Below are positions 47,350-59,389 of a DNA stretch of 64,000 bases, one piece after another. Numbering within the stretch: position 1 is the first letter of the stretch; the number at the start of each line of letters is the position of its first letter. Position numbers and translations under genes: made by a program. Location: the NCBI GenBank assembly GCA_027922465.2, contig BQMF02000048.1, positions 186,001-250,000 on the forward strand. The letters are read 5' to 3'. A model generated the notes under the pieces. The model ran no database searches, was not told the origin of the DNA, and was given only the letters and a program-made list of their open reading frames with translations. This stretch comes from Turritopsis dohrnii. Its lineage: Eukaryota; Cnidaria; Hydrozoa; Anthoathecata; Oceaniidae.

Positions 47350-48146
47350 GACATTGATATGTTAAGTTTTACTCTTTTGTTAGTTTTATTTTCTTAGACT
47401 TCTGATTTCGTTTTATCGTCGGTTGCTGGTTATTTTAGAGTATAAAAACAGCTTTATAAAAATAGAACGACGTTACTTTTCTTGGAGATGCTACATTAAC
47501 TAACTTGAAAAGTATTTTAACAAACCCTTTTTGTATTCCTGCGTAAGCAAGGAATACTTTGAAACCGTTCGTGTTTTTTTTTTTTTTTTTTTTTTCCACT
47601 GTCCAAACCTAGACCAATTTTTGTCGATGGGAAATAGCCACTCAAATCATCAATGTTCCCAACTTACATTCTTTTTATGATTTAACAGTCTAAACTCACA
47701 CTATATTCATTGTATACAAGTACTTTGCTTGAAAAGACTCTAAAAGTGTAAAATATAAGCTCTAGTGAAAGGAATAATTAACATATGGCTAAATCGCAGA
47801 TGCCAAGGTAGAAATGTTGTTTCATGTGAGTCTTATGCAACGTTCTTACGTTTTCCGTAGTTGTTTTAAAAATGGAAGCGAAGAAGCATGCGTAGACCTG
47901 TGAAAGTTTCTTTGTTGAATATATGGATATAGAAGAGGTTGTAGTACGGCTGTAAAACTTAAAAGAATCAAGAACATTTATGATCCAAACTGATAATCTA
48001 CGTGAAACTAATACTCTTAGTAGTTATTCGTGATAAATAAGCAGTTTTTGATGCTTCAAATCAGATATGAACGACTACAAAAACGGTATCCTTACATCTA
48101 TTTAAAAAAATGCGTAAGGTTTCTTTTAGTCTTTTTCTAAATATAA
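47350..48146. other. Non-coding, nothing supported
   Basis: AT-rich spacer with a run of about 24 T near 47572-47596. Confidence 0.4.
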
Positions 48147-48989
48147 TCTATATATTAATAGCCGATTCTCTGTCTGTTTGTTTGTTTGTTTGTAAGTGAC
48201 GCAAAATGGTAGATTGAATTGTGAGCGAAATTATTTCTTTTTTTGTGTGCGACGTGAGTTCGAAGCAAATACATTGCAACCCCAATCGAACGTGACTTTT
48301 TTTGGCTGATGAACTAATAGGAATAACGTTTTGTTTTTATCATTATTGTTAGTTTTATATTCCACGTTGACTTGGCTTTGAAAACAGTACATCAACTGAA
48401 TACAAAGAAACTAACTGATTAAACATTTTGGACAAAAAGCAGCAGTGGCAGAACGTGGCAGCATGTGCGATTTGCCACTATCTCTTGCCTGACTGTCTGA
48501 GACGGGTGAACTTTTTTTTTGAGCAATCAAAATGTTTAAAAACCGATAGGTAAAAAAAGAGTATTATATCAAAACAAAATGTTTTTTTTTTTTTTTTTTT
48601 TTTGCTTTTCTTTTAACAAATTAATTTCAAGCGTTCTGATCGAACGTTTTTTATTCTATTTATTCAATTAGCACGTGCCTTTTTTCTCTCCTCCGTAGTG
48701 ATGTTTTTAAGAAGAGAAACTATTTCTTCCTTACGTTTGTAGCACCCATGTTAGAGTGGGTAACTTTTTTAAAACAAAAGCTAATAAAAAGTTGAAGTTT
48801 TCTCTCTCTACATTTTGAGTGTATTGTTACACTGATAAAAGATTGGTTTTATCAGAGGTTGTGACTTCGAATATGCTTCTGGTTGAACACAAGTTGTACG
48901 AGCCGTTTATAAGGAAATTTGACGTTTATTGATACAGTGATACAGAGCATGTGAACATCGGCGGCGAGCGACGCCGCCTTGGCGGCTAG
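48147..48989 (+). mobile_element. Non-autonomous Helitron, full single copy
   Basis: An 843-bp element. It starts TCTATATATTAATAGCCG after a host A (48146) and ends with the perfect-stem hairpin GGCGGCGAGCGACGCCGCC, TTGGCGG and CTAG, followed by a host T (48990). Insertion between A and T without duplication is the textbook Helitron rule, so this copy defines the family. The interior matches copy B by eye, apart from microsatellite and poly-T length differences. No coding sequence. Confidence 0.93.
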
Positions 48990-51351
48990 TACAATTTTCT
49001 ATTTCATGTTCCTAGGTAAGCTATCCTGTTTTTATAAAGCTCTTGAATCATGAAGCACAGCTCATCTTCCTCATCAGCTTATACCCATTTTATTAATCAA
49101 TAGATGACCACTTTTTTAATTGACTAGTCGAATTTGAAATATTGTATGATTCTAAAATTTGTATACTATCAAGCTGACGATAAAAAAGAAACACAGATAT
49201 TTTTATTATTTCGCAAGGCCAAGTAAAAGTTTTTATTATGAAGTTCAGGTACAAAAAACATAAAGATTTTCATACTGTATAGTTTTAAAAGGAGTATTTT
49301 GAAACGTCCACGGAAGAGTGTTCTCTAATGGATTTTTAAACTGACGGTGTTCCTTTTTAAGCTTGATCTCCGGCAAAATTTTTCAAAGTCTCTTAACTTT
49401 TATGATGCTCTCGGGAATGTAATTAAATGAATTCGAAGTTATTACTTCTTAAGCACAGATTTTTCTTGACGCGACAAACTTTTTATTACTTAATTACTTC
49501 TTGAAGATTCTTTAGAGAATACAACTTTGAATTAAAATCTTTTTTAAAAAATCTCTAAATTGAAACAAGACTGAAGTTTTATATGAGACAACAAAGTTTA
49601 ATTGTTATCGTTGTTAAAAGGTAAAATGTAAAATACTGCAAACATTATTCTGCATTATGCATATCGTTTTAAAGCGTGAGCTAACATTCATTTCTTTCTG
49701 AAAAGCCTCCAGAAATTCTTCCAGTCATCTGCAGGAATACTTCTGCCCGGTAGGGCATCTTGTTCGCTTTTTATAGCTTAATAATCTTCTTCCGAGAAGA
49801 TCTTCTTTTTAATCCGAGCAAGCTCGACCTGGTAAGGTATAGCTTAATAAACGACGTAAAACAAAAAAACGATACGTTTCCTTTCCTTTCAATTCTGTTT
49901 CAGCACAATTCCCAACCCAGTCGGAGATTTTACATATTCCCCAAAAGAACCTAGAAATTATGCATACTAGCCGGTGAATTTGACAAATAGAACGCTTTTT
50001 AATCACGTCAACCAGAAACCACAAACTAGACTTTTACAAAGCAAACCCAAGAATCAATGGAACATAGCGATTATAGGCAAGATATTTGAGGTCTCCTTAA
50101 AACAAAACATGGATTGTGAGGTTTGAGCGCAACTCCTTCAGCTTACAAAGCTACATTAACTGGTCAAATAACAGTTTGTTTTGAACTGACGTATATGATC
50201 AATATGTCTAGGAAGACTAATGATTAATGAAAGTCCCAACAAACATGAGAAAAAACATAAAATTTACAATTTCAGTTTGCCTCCTCGTTAACTAAAATAA
50301 AACTATTAGTTAAATCTGAAACATCAGAAGATGCACAGAATTTCAACCTCGAAATGTTTCCTTCTATATACTAGCATGTAGCTTTAGCTAAAAATGCCCC
50401 CGCGCTCAAGGATTCCAATTTGTACACACAGCAAGCTATACATTGCAAGCCTATACAACGGAAACAAAAACAAACAAAACTTTGTTACTTTTTGTTATCT
50501 CTTAGGCCTATGTCACACTGATGCTAATATACCTTTCAAAAAGTGTAAATAAGGCTTAACAAGTAATATCAGAAAGTATTTGCTGCAAACAAAAGAAATA
50601 TGTGAACTGAAACATGGATACGTAATTTATAATCAAAGTAAAATTTGTTAAAGAAATTATGTAAGAGCCAAAAGAAAAAAAAAACACTTTTTCAAAAAAA
50701 AATATTAAAGCGAAAAATCTATTAGAAATTTGCGTTTCAAACTTTAGTTCAAAACAAAAAATAGTCAACGTTTACATAAAATAGCAAGAAAAAAATATAA
50801 AAGGTTTTATTGATCATGAGTGGAGGACAGTTAAAGAAGAAAAACAAGAATTTGTAATATTTCTTGCATACACAGAAATCCAATTAAAATGGCAAGATCC
50901 ACCAAAAATCAGTGCATTTAATAAAATTTATTGAACGAAAGATTTAGAGCTAAAACATATACAAACATAAAATGTATGCTTGGCAAAATTTCAGATTTCA
51001 AGCTGTGCTTCAAAATCCTTGTTGTTCACTTCACTAAAAAAAACGCAAAAGTAATATAAAAAATGTTTAATTAATTTTAGCATACGAACTTTTTAAATAA
51101 CATAATATATTATAATAATAAATTAGGAAAGAGATACGAAAAAAAAACATTCCGTCTCTCCCACTTACAGTACCATGCTTTGAAACGGGGAAAACGCAAA
51201 GTCAGCTAATAATTGTATTTCACCGTGTAACGTCAACACGAAAGTTGGAGGATGAAGATGATGATGATGATGAACAAAATCGAAAACTGGCATTCGCCTA
51301 TCTCGTGAAACTACTATGCCTCCTCGCTCGCTTACGCTCGCTGCGGGGGCA
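48990..51351. other. Non-coding, no supported feature
   Basis: About 2.3 kb of AT-rich DNA. Just before the next Helitron, at 51318-51350, lies a GC-rich imperfect palindrome (CGCTCGCTTACGCTCGC within it) that does not belong to the family seen elsewhere. Confidence 0.4.
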
Positions 51352-52210
51352 ATTAATAGCCGATTCTCTGTCTGTCTGTCTGTTTGTTTGTTTGTTTGTT
51401 TGTAAGTCACGCAAAATGGTAGATTGAATTGTGAGCGAAATTATTTCTTTTTTTGTGTGCGACGTGAGTTCGAAGCAAATACATTGCAACCCCAATCGAA
51501 CGTGACTTTTTTTGGCTGATGAACTAATAGGAATAACGTTTCGTTTTTATTATTTTGTTAGTTTTATATTCCACGTTGACTTGGCTTTGAAAACAATACA
51601 TCAACTAAATACAAAGAAACTAACTGATAAAACATTTTGGACAAAAAGCAGCCGTGGGAGAACGTGGTAGCATCTCGGTTTGCCAGTGTATCCTAACGTA
51701 TCCTTGCCTGACTGTCTGAGACGGGTGAACTTTTTTTTTGGGTAATGAAAATGTTTTAAAAACTTATAGGTAAAAAAATATATCATAAAACAAAATATTT
51801 TTTTTTGCTTTTGTCATAATAGTTGTCTTTAATCGATTTCTTTTAATCTATTTTATTTTATATCAGATCGAACGTTTTTTTTATTCACTTGATTCATTTA
51901 GCACGTGCCTTTTCTTCTCTCCTCCCGTGTGATCTTTTTAAGAAGAGAATCCATTTTCCCCTTACGTTTGATAGCACCCATGTTAGAGCGCGTAACTTTT
52001 CTAAAACAAAAGCTAATAAAAAGTTGAAGTTTTCTCTCTATACGTTTTGAGTGTATTGTTACACTGATAAAAGATTGGTTTTACCAGAGGTTGTGACTTC
52101 GAATCTGCTTCTGGTTGTACGAGCCGTTTATAAGGAAGATTGACGTTTATTGATGCAGTGATACAGAGCAGGTGGACATGGGCGGCGAGCGACGCCGCCT
52201 TGGCGGCTAG
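51352..52210 (+). mobile_element. Non-autonomous Helitron, copy D (altered 5' end)
   Basis: It matches the family from ATTAATAGCCG onward and ends in the complete hairpin and CTAG, then T. The first seven or eight bases (TCTATAT) are missing and replaced by a GC-rich palindrome. The leading microsatellite is longer (TGTC then TGTT units, 51366-51402). It is otherwise close to copies B and 48147-48989. Confidence 0.88.
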
Positions 52211-54093
52211 TTAAATATTTATTCTTGATCTTTATCGAACGTTTTTAACAACAGTGGGTGATCACTGTAAAAGTTGAGATGAAGTATTAATGATGTAAGA
52301 GCCCCTAGCAAACTCACTGATGAGTTATTTCCGAATAAAGCTAGCGACACACTGTAGCCGTAAAAACAGTCACAATCACAAAAAAATCTCAAGATAATTG
52401 TATACATCTAATAATATTCAAAAATCACAAAAGTATAGTTAACGTGAGTAAGCATACTCTGTAGTTGTTGATCACAACCAGTGTACCAACATCAACAACT
52501 CTGAGTAAAATGCTCAAGTTCAGAGTTTAGCAAGGCAAAAGGTAATAAAAAAAATCATGAGAATTATGTTCTTTTTCCTCAAATTTACAAATATATCAAG
52601 AGATATGTGTGAATAAAATATTAAATCTAAATTCTTATTCATTTTTGTTTATTTGTTCTGTATTTGAATTAAACAAATTAATAATTAAAAAAAACAAAAA
52701 AACTGAAGATTTATAAAATATAAAGGAGAAATAACAGAGGAAAACACAAACTTACTTAAAAGCAACGATATTGCATCCATCACGATGTTTTCTTTCATCT
52801 ACAATGTATTTCTCCAGTTGTAAAGTCCCTTTCCCAAGCTTTACCTACCAGATTAGATTCACGTGCTCGTTTGGAAATAAAAGCGTCTTGGAGATCAATT
52901 TCTTAAATAAATTTTAAGACTCTACTAATGCTTATCATCGCGAATAGTCGCTTCTGAAAATCTTTCTCCCACCATCGGATTCTGATTCTGTCGGATTCTG
53001 GCGTGGTAAAATTGAGACAGCGGTTCATACAAAGCACGTGTATGAGCTTTGAGCTATATTTGACCATTCTACCGTCGACCAAAATATCTAAAGCGTAACC
53101 CTTTGTACTGAAACCTATTATCGTTATACGTACTTTAGGCACGAGAGCTGTACTTTTCAAACAGACGGAAGAACGAAAGAATTACTACTAAGCTACGATT
53201 AGCGCAATAGTTGTCGAACTACTGTAGAATCGGGACTTGATTTGTATCTTTGAGCTGTATCGATGCAGCTCATAATGTTAGTTATAACTCGTATCATCAT
53301 AGATCAAAAGGGACCGAGTTTTGAGTTGTAAAGGAGAGCAATCAAGCGGTGAGGTTTGCAGTTATGGCTTACCTAAACTTTGCGAGTCAAATGGGGCGCC
53401 AACAAATAATGCGCTAATCCATAAGTAAATGTATTAGACAGATTTTTTTGACAAAATTTTACTACGGATTTTAATTACGTCAAGGCAGATCTTGCCTCGT
53501 TTCTAAGGTTTTTAATTACTTAAGTAATTAAGAATCATAAAAAAAGCTCGTGTAAGGTTTCTTCTCGGGTATCATTTCCTTTCAAAAACAACACAAATGC
53601 CACTATTACGTATTTTCCGAAAAGGTCTAATGAGCTGTATGAGCTGTACCCTGCGTCCTCCGCTGCTCTACCATTTCATATGAAAGCATAGACGCAGAAA
53701 AAAAATAATTTGCAGCTTTACAAAACTATTGAAACAAACCTCGCCATGATTTATTCAAATTTGCATTGCGTTGAAACTTGATTTTGTTACCAACCAGAAA
53801 TGAATTTAAAGATTTTATGCCTATATGGTAGTCAATTGAATAAAAAGGTATTCTTCTTCTTTTAAATTGTCAGGTATCTTATAGCTACTTTTCAAGGTTC
53901 TGCTTTGTTTTATTAACAAATATAAAACATTCATCGTCTAATAGCCAAGTATCAAACACCTGAAGATATAACATCAGTTACGAAAAGCTTTGTAAAGAAG
54001 TTTAGAAAAATATCACAACATGTGTTTTTGTTGATATAAATATAAACAAATACTGCATAACACATCGAAATTCATGAAACTGCCATTTGTTAC
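52211..54093. other. Non-coding; one unrecognised minus-strand frame
   Basis: Mostly AT-rich spacer. The minus-strand frame 53160-52903 (85 codons, starting MKSTALVPKVRITIIGF) has a protein-like composition and the sequence continues open past its stop for another 35 codons. I recognise no family, so it is not called as a gene. Confidence 0.35.
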
Positions 54094-54415
54094 AGCAGTA
54101 AATGTCGCAATCAACAGTAAATGTCGCAAATCAACAGTAAATGTCGCAATTCAACAGTAAATGTCGCAAATCAACAGTAAAGGTCGCAACAGCAAATGTC
54201 GCATCAAAATCCAAGATCAACAGTAAATGTTGCAATGATGGAAATCACTATAACGTATCTGTTTATCAATGATCAATGTCGTTAATCGTTGCAACAACTG
54301 TTGCAATGCTCAAAAACAAACATCACAACTGTCAACAGTAAATGTCATAATTGCCAACAGCAAATGTCGCAATGTTCAAAAACAAATATCTCAATTTTCT
54401 ACAATAAACATCGCT
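54094..54415 (+). repeat. Degenerate tandem repeat, period about 19-20 bp
   Basis: The unit is close to AACAGTAAATGTCGCAATC. Five or six well-kept copies lie at 54094-54190, then more divergent copies follow to about 54415. The units are contiguous and have no spacers of constant length, so it is not a CRISPR-like array. No function is suggested by the sequence. Confidence 0.85.
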
Positions 54416-55176
54416 AGCCAGTTAATTCAGGGAAAGAAAGCTTGATATTTCAAAAGATATATATCATTGTTTCAACACCTTGAATAATAGGGGAACCTTC
54501 TCAAACTCAGAACCCTATTCAATTTCTCCTCCTTGTTTTTAAACAAAAAACATACATAGGTCTACAACATATTAAAATATGTTGTAGAATTTTTGGTAAT
54601 GTTTGAGCTTTAAAATAATCCTGTAATAACCTTTGAGCAGAATGCGTTTTTAAGTTGCAGGTTCATTCTTTGTTTATAACTAACTAGTGCTTAAATTAAT
54701 GCTTTGTAATCAAAATAATAATAGAGAGAAATTTTGAAACAATAATAAGATGCAGCGTCAGCTGTTGATTATGAATTTCTATGCGTCTTTATTGTTGATT
54801 GCGACATTTATTGATGTAACGCCATTCCACATTTTACAATAGTTTGAGCAGAAGTATTGCAGTAAAAAAGAAAGTGTCGAATGTATAGGTGATTCATATT
54901 TATTCTTACTACTATGATTTTCAATAACACATTAAGCGTAAAGCATCACGCCCACACATGTAAACCAAAATCTAGTGAAATTTAGACGAGGAATTTATCG
55001 AAGAAATAGATTTTAATAATAGAAATGGAAGACTTAAGTATTCATTGTGAGTCCTTCTCTCTTTATACGTCCCTGATAAGAACACGAGTTTCATGATTAT
55101 GCTGGCAGGTTAACAATTCGAAGCCAAGCTAAAGTAATATGAACTGTGTTAGATTGAAACATTGACAGGTTTCTTC
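54416..55176. other. Non-coding; 3' flank of the TRIM-ankyrin gene
   Basis: AT-rich. It presumably holds the 3' untranslated region of the minus-strand gene that ends at 55177; no polyadenylation signal was assigned. Confidence 0.4.
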
Positions 55177-58100
55177 TTATTTCATGACTTGTTTTAATAA
55201 ATCCACACATTCTATATTATCTTCAGCAGATGCACAAGTAAGTGCTGTCTCCCCTTTGTTATTTTTTACATCGATATCACATTGATGATCAAGCAGTAAT
55301 TTGACACATTCACTATGCCCTTGATAAGATGCAAGAATAAGTGGCGTGCTGCCACCGTTATTCTTAATATTGATATCACAACGATGTTCAATCAGTAATT
55401 TGACACATTCACTATGTCCTTGATAAGATGCAAGAATAATTGCAGAGTCTCCATGGCTGTTCTTAATGTCGATATCGCAATAATGGTCAAGCAGTAATTT
55501 GACACATTCACTATGTCCTTGACAAGATGCAAGAATAAGTGCAGAATCTCCATTGTTATTCTCAATGTCGATGTCACAATGATGTTCAAGCAGTAATTTG
55601 ACGCATTCAATATGCCCTAGGTAAGATGCAAAAATAAGTGCAGAACCTCCACGGCCATCTTTTTGGTTGATTTGAAAATCAGCATCTGCACTTTCCAATA
55701 TGGCTTTTAAAATTTTTGAATTATTTGACTTTACAGCCGCCATCATATAGCTGTATGTGTCCACTTTATGTCCAAACACCATTGCCATTTTTAAATCAGT
55801 AAGTTCTTTAACATTTGCAATTTCTGCTAAAAATGAAAAAGGGATGATAAGTTTTTGAAAAAGCACTTCTCAGAAGCGATTGAAATTTTATTCGGCATTA
55901 GTTTCTTAGGAATTTCAAAAAGTCAAAGGTTTTCGTTGATTTATTGTCTATTAAACTTATTAATAACAAGAGCCATATGGCACAAAACGGTAGCAGCATT
56001 TCAAATCGCAACGTATAAAACGAAATAGATTCTAAATTAATTAGTCTGAAAGCCCCATGAAGCTTTGTCGACCTTTGTTTATCTCTTAGGCTTAAATTAA
56101 GGCAATTTTCATTTGAAAAAGTGTAAACAGGGCTTAACTAAAACCACCAGAAAACTATTTGATACAAACAAAAGAAATATGCACAATACATGAAACTATG
56201 TTTTTTTTTATATCAGAGTTTTTTTTATAAAACGAAAGCTGTAAGACCGAAAAGAAAAAAAACAAACGTCTTCTAAAAATATAAGAAACAAAGTAAAACC
56301 GTTTCAAACTTTAATCCAAGACATTTTTGTAGACAAGCAAACAAAATACACACGTACAAAATATAAAAAAAATGTAAAATGCTTTTTTAAAGGTTTAAGT
56401 TCGATGAATTTCGATGAATCTTTGTAACTGCAAGAAGAAGAGAGCTTCGAACTTCGAGGCACAAGACGTTCCAAAAACAAAGCTTAAGTTTATTTTAACC
56501 ATGTTTCAAATTAGGTGCAACTAAAGTTCCCCGCCGTGTTTTTAATAGGAAAATGTTTATTTAATGGCGAATCTATGGTAAAATACTAAAAGAACGTAAA
56601 AAGAATGTTTTGATAGTTATAAAAATTATTACTATTAGCCTCCGTTCTTTAGTTGCAATTTACGCAGTTTCGGAAGCGACATTGGTAGACTGCACAGGCT
56701 AAACTGCCATTTCGGTCGGTAGTAGTAGTAGTAGGAGGAGGAGGAGGAGGAGTAGTCCAAGGGTGTTTTAATACGGTATTCGCTTCGCTGCTACCGTAAT
56801 AAAAAATAATATAAAATTGCTAAGTATGAGAAACATGCAAAAAATTTTGAGATTTCTCACAACCCTCGCTCAACAATAAACTCTCAACTAAAAAATTGTC
56901 ACTTTTCTAAAAAATACAGTACGTTTAATACTCAATGAAACAGCCATAGTAATATCAAAGTCTCATGCAGCTTCCATCAGAAAATATAGATCGTACCTGG
57001 TAAGGTATAGTTTTTGTACTTTTTCATCATTTGTGATGATGCCTCTTCGTGCAATTTCTGCACAGTTCTGAAATTAACATGATCAGCAAAATAAAAAAAC
57101 ACAAGGCTAAACAGTAAATGATATAGAATACCAAATTGTAAAGTCAGTACGTAATTTTTCCAAAAATTTTTTGGAGCCTAAAAAGTATTTGATTCATTTG
57201 ATCTACTATTTTGAAACTATAATCTGTCGTTTAATATGGTATGGCTTGCATTATTTACCTGAGATCCGTTGACAGTATCATTTCTAAAATATATTAGATT
57301 GTTTTAGTCTTTAGAAGCTGTGGCATTAATTGATTGATGATAATAGGGACTTCTGTAAAAAAATTATGGAGAATAGATATTTTGTCACGTACCATGTACA
57401 TTGTCCTTCGCAATTGAGCATTGGAATGCATGGCGATTTGATCCAAACCTTAACTCCCCTAATATGTTGTCAGCAGTTAAGCCAGACAGAGTAACTTTCA
57501 AAGAGAGCTTTTTCACAATATTTTGTAATTTCTGCAGCAAAACTTCTTGTTCTGATATCATTGCTAGAGTATGAATGTTGTTTTTGTTATCCAGAAAACC
57601 CTCTATATCAGTAAATAATTGCAGCTTGCTTACTCTTCCTTGGATGAATGAACATGCACGATCATCAAACTGCTGTAATATTTTTGATTCTTCTTCATAA
57701 AGAAGGGTGATGTATCTGTTTACACGGATAATCCTTCTAACAAGCAGTTCTTCACTCAGCTTTTCTTTGACCTCTTGGAATTGCTTCCACAACACTTCTT
57801 CAGTTTGATTTAATTGTTGTACAACATTTTGGGCCTTCATGAAATGAGGCGTTAACTTTTCTTCAACCTCTTTAACATGAGTTTCAAGCTCAATGACGTC
57901 GTGTTCTTTATGTCTTCTGTGCTTTCCATATATGCAAATGAGTTGATTGTTGCATTCTCTGCACATGTGAGTTGCAAATGATTGATGGTCTACACAACGA
58001 GGTTGAAATGATTTTTTCTTATAGTCAAATCCGATCTTGATGTGATTATTTCCTTCACACGCATGTTCGTCAAAACATGATTTGCATGTTGTTTCATGGC

Positions 58101-58844
58101 ATGTCTGGCAGTAATGAGATCTTTGGACATTTTGCTCGTGTATTTGAGGACAGTTCAGGATTTTTCTAAAATGATAGAAGTCGTTAATGGCTGAGATCCT
58201 CTTTCTAAATTTGTTTTATGTCTTTTAAAGGCAATATATAAGATAATAGTAAAATGTCAGATTAACCAGATGAACGGTAATTGAAGGCCAATTTCCATTC
58301 AAGAAAATATCCGCGCGGACGTAGGTAATCCACGCTCAGTGACTTAGAACGCATGCGTATTGGCTAATTCATAAGCGTAGTTATGTCCGCTCAGCGAGTA
58401 AAAATAAAGTTAAAAAATTTTAACTTTTTTTCAGCCCGCCGATGTCCGCTGATAATTTCAGCCAATCGTGTCTTTTGATTTCCATTTGCAGCTGTTTGGC
58501 CGCTCGGAAAATTCTACGTCGGCGCGGGCATAAGCGTTGAATGGAAATCGGCCTTAAGGCACATCGAGTTTGTAGCACTAAACAATAAAAGACTTGAGCA
58601 AAAGTACTTAAGAATGTGATTGATTTTCCAAATTTTTAAGGAAAGATTCTAGAGGAAATATTTTCTGCAAAACATCATCCAAGGTTTGATCTTTCTCCAA
58701 TATTGTTACTTGTGAGCATTTCTGTGGGCAATTGAATGTAGCACATCCGTGATCATCAAACTGAAGTAGGATTAGAGGGCTGACAAGTCTGTCCATACAG
58801 ATGGAGCATTCAAATGCTTCCGCTATGATTGGGATTTCAGCCAT
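55177..58844 (-). CDS. TRIM-like protein with C-terminal ankyrin repeats
   Basis: Proposed minus-strand exons: 58844-58608, 58165-57400, 57057-56997 and 55825-55177 (about 570 codons). Exon 1: MAEIPIIAEAFECSICMDRL opens a degenerate RING (CSIC...HGC...CPQKC), an E3 ubiquitin-ligase type fold. Exon 2: B-box 1 (HYCQTCHETTCKSCF), B-box 2 (PRCVDHQSF..MCREC..HRRHKEH), then about 150 residues of coiled coil. Exon 3 is a 61-bp linker. Exon 4: about six ankyrin repeats (SECVKLLLDH) ending in QVMK and a stop. Junctions 2-3 and 3-4 are phase-consistent if donor AAT|GTACAT and acceptor GTGCAG|AAA are used. The exon 1-2 join is unsolved: exon 1 runs into TAA just before a GTACTT, and exon 2 needs two bases from its donor, so a missing small exon or a disabling mutation is possible. 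TRIM proteins usually end in other domains (NHL, SPRY). The role is probably ubiquitin-linked recognition through the ankyrins (inference). Confidence 0.75.
55240..55640 (-). repeat. 99-bp tandem DNA repeats encoding ankyrin units
   Basis: Four consecutive 33-codon units are strikingly similar at DNA level (recurrent core CAGTAATTTGACACATTCAC on the + strand). This points to recent unit duplication or gene conversion within the ankyrin exon, rather than ancient repeats kept only at protein level. Confidence 0.85.
56720..56755 (+). repeat. GTA/GGA microsatellite in an intron
   Basis: Short GTA and then GGA trinucleotide runs lie in the intron between the linker exon and the ankyrin exon of the TRIM-ankyrin gene. 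Confidence 0.85.
58284..58555. mobile_element. 272-bp MITE in the first intron of the TRIM-ankyrin gene
   Basis: The ends AAGGCCAATTTCCATTCAA and, on the complement, AAGGCCGATTTCCATTCAA are inverted with one mismatch. The interior is GC-richer than the surroundings and has further inverted parts (CCGCGCGGACG, GTCGGCGCGGGC). No clear target duplication was seen. It lies between the RING exon and the B-box exon, the one junction that could not be joined in phase. Confidence 0.75.
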
Positions 58845-59389
58845 TAGGATCAAAATAAGTGTTGTAATTATTTAACTAAAAAAAATAAGACATTATGTAG
58901 AAAATACAAATTTACGCACAAAACTGTCAAAACGTCATGAAGATTTTCATATCATGTAAACTAAACATAGCAGTTGGAGGAACATTAACTGTTATGTTAA
59001 CCCATGAAAATTCCTTTTTGCTATCTAATACAAACCTACTCAAGTTTTCAGTTATGTGGTATCTGATGGACTTGCAAATATAGTGTAGCTTTGTTTGCAC
59101 TCCGATTATTTGAAAGACATGAGAGCAGTCGCTAATTATATCTTTTTAGACTTTCTAGATCAGACTTTTACCGAATTTCTGTTTAAACACCGTGTAAATA
59201 TAACGATCCTTTTAAAAAGATATTTGAGAAAAGTAAAATGAACAAGTCTACTTTGCTCTGATGACATTGTATTCATGTAAAAAGAATGAGTATATCAGGA
59301 AAAGAGTCTGATATTCTGACAAGAAGCTGGAAGCACAGTTTGTGAACATCCTGCATTTTTGCATTTTTACACTTTGTTATGTGTTTTGA
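58845..59389. other. Non-coding spacer, promoter side of the TRIM-ankyrin gene
   Basis: AT-rich. It separates the minus-strand TRIM gene from the plus-strand MULE remnant and should contain the TRIM promoter; no element was identified. Confidence 0.35.

Noticed and set aside
52903..53160. 85-codon minus-strand frame with protein-like composition
   Set aside because: No recognisable motif, no convincing splice partners, and a stop in the middle of the open region.
54094..54415. CRISPR-like array
   Set aside because: Units are contiguous with no unique spacers of constant size, and the DNA is clearly eukaryotic.
55392..55610. Second frame within the ankyrin exon
   Set aside because: Shadow of the 99-bp repeat: periodic DNA keeps another frame open.
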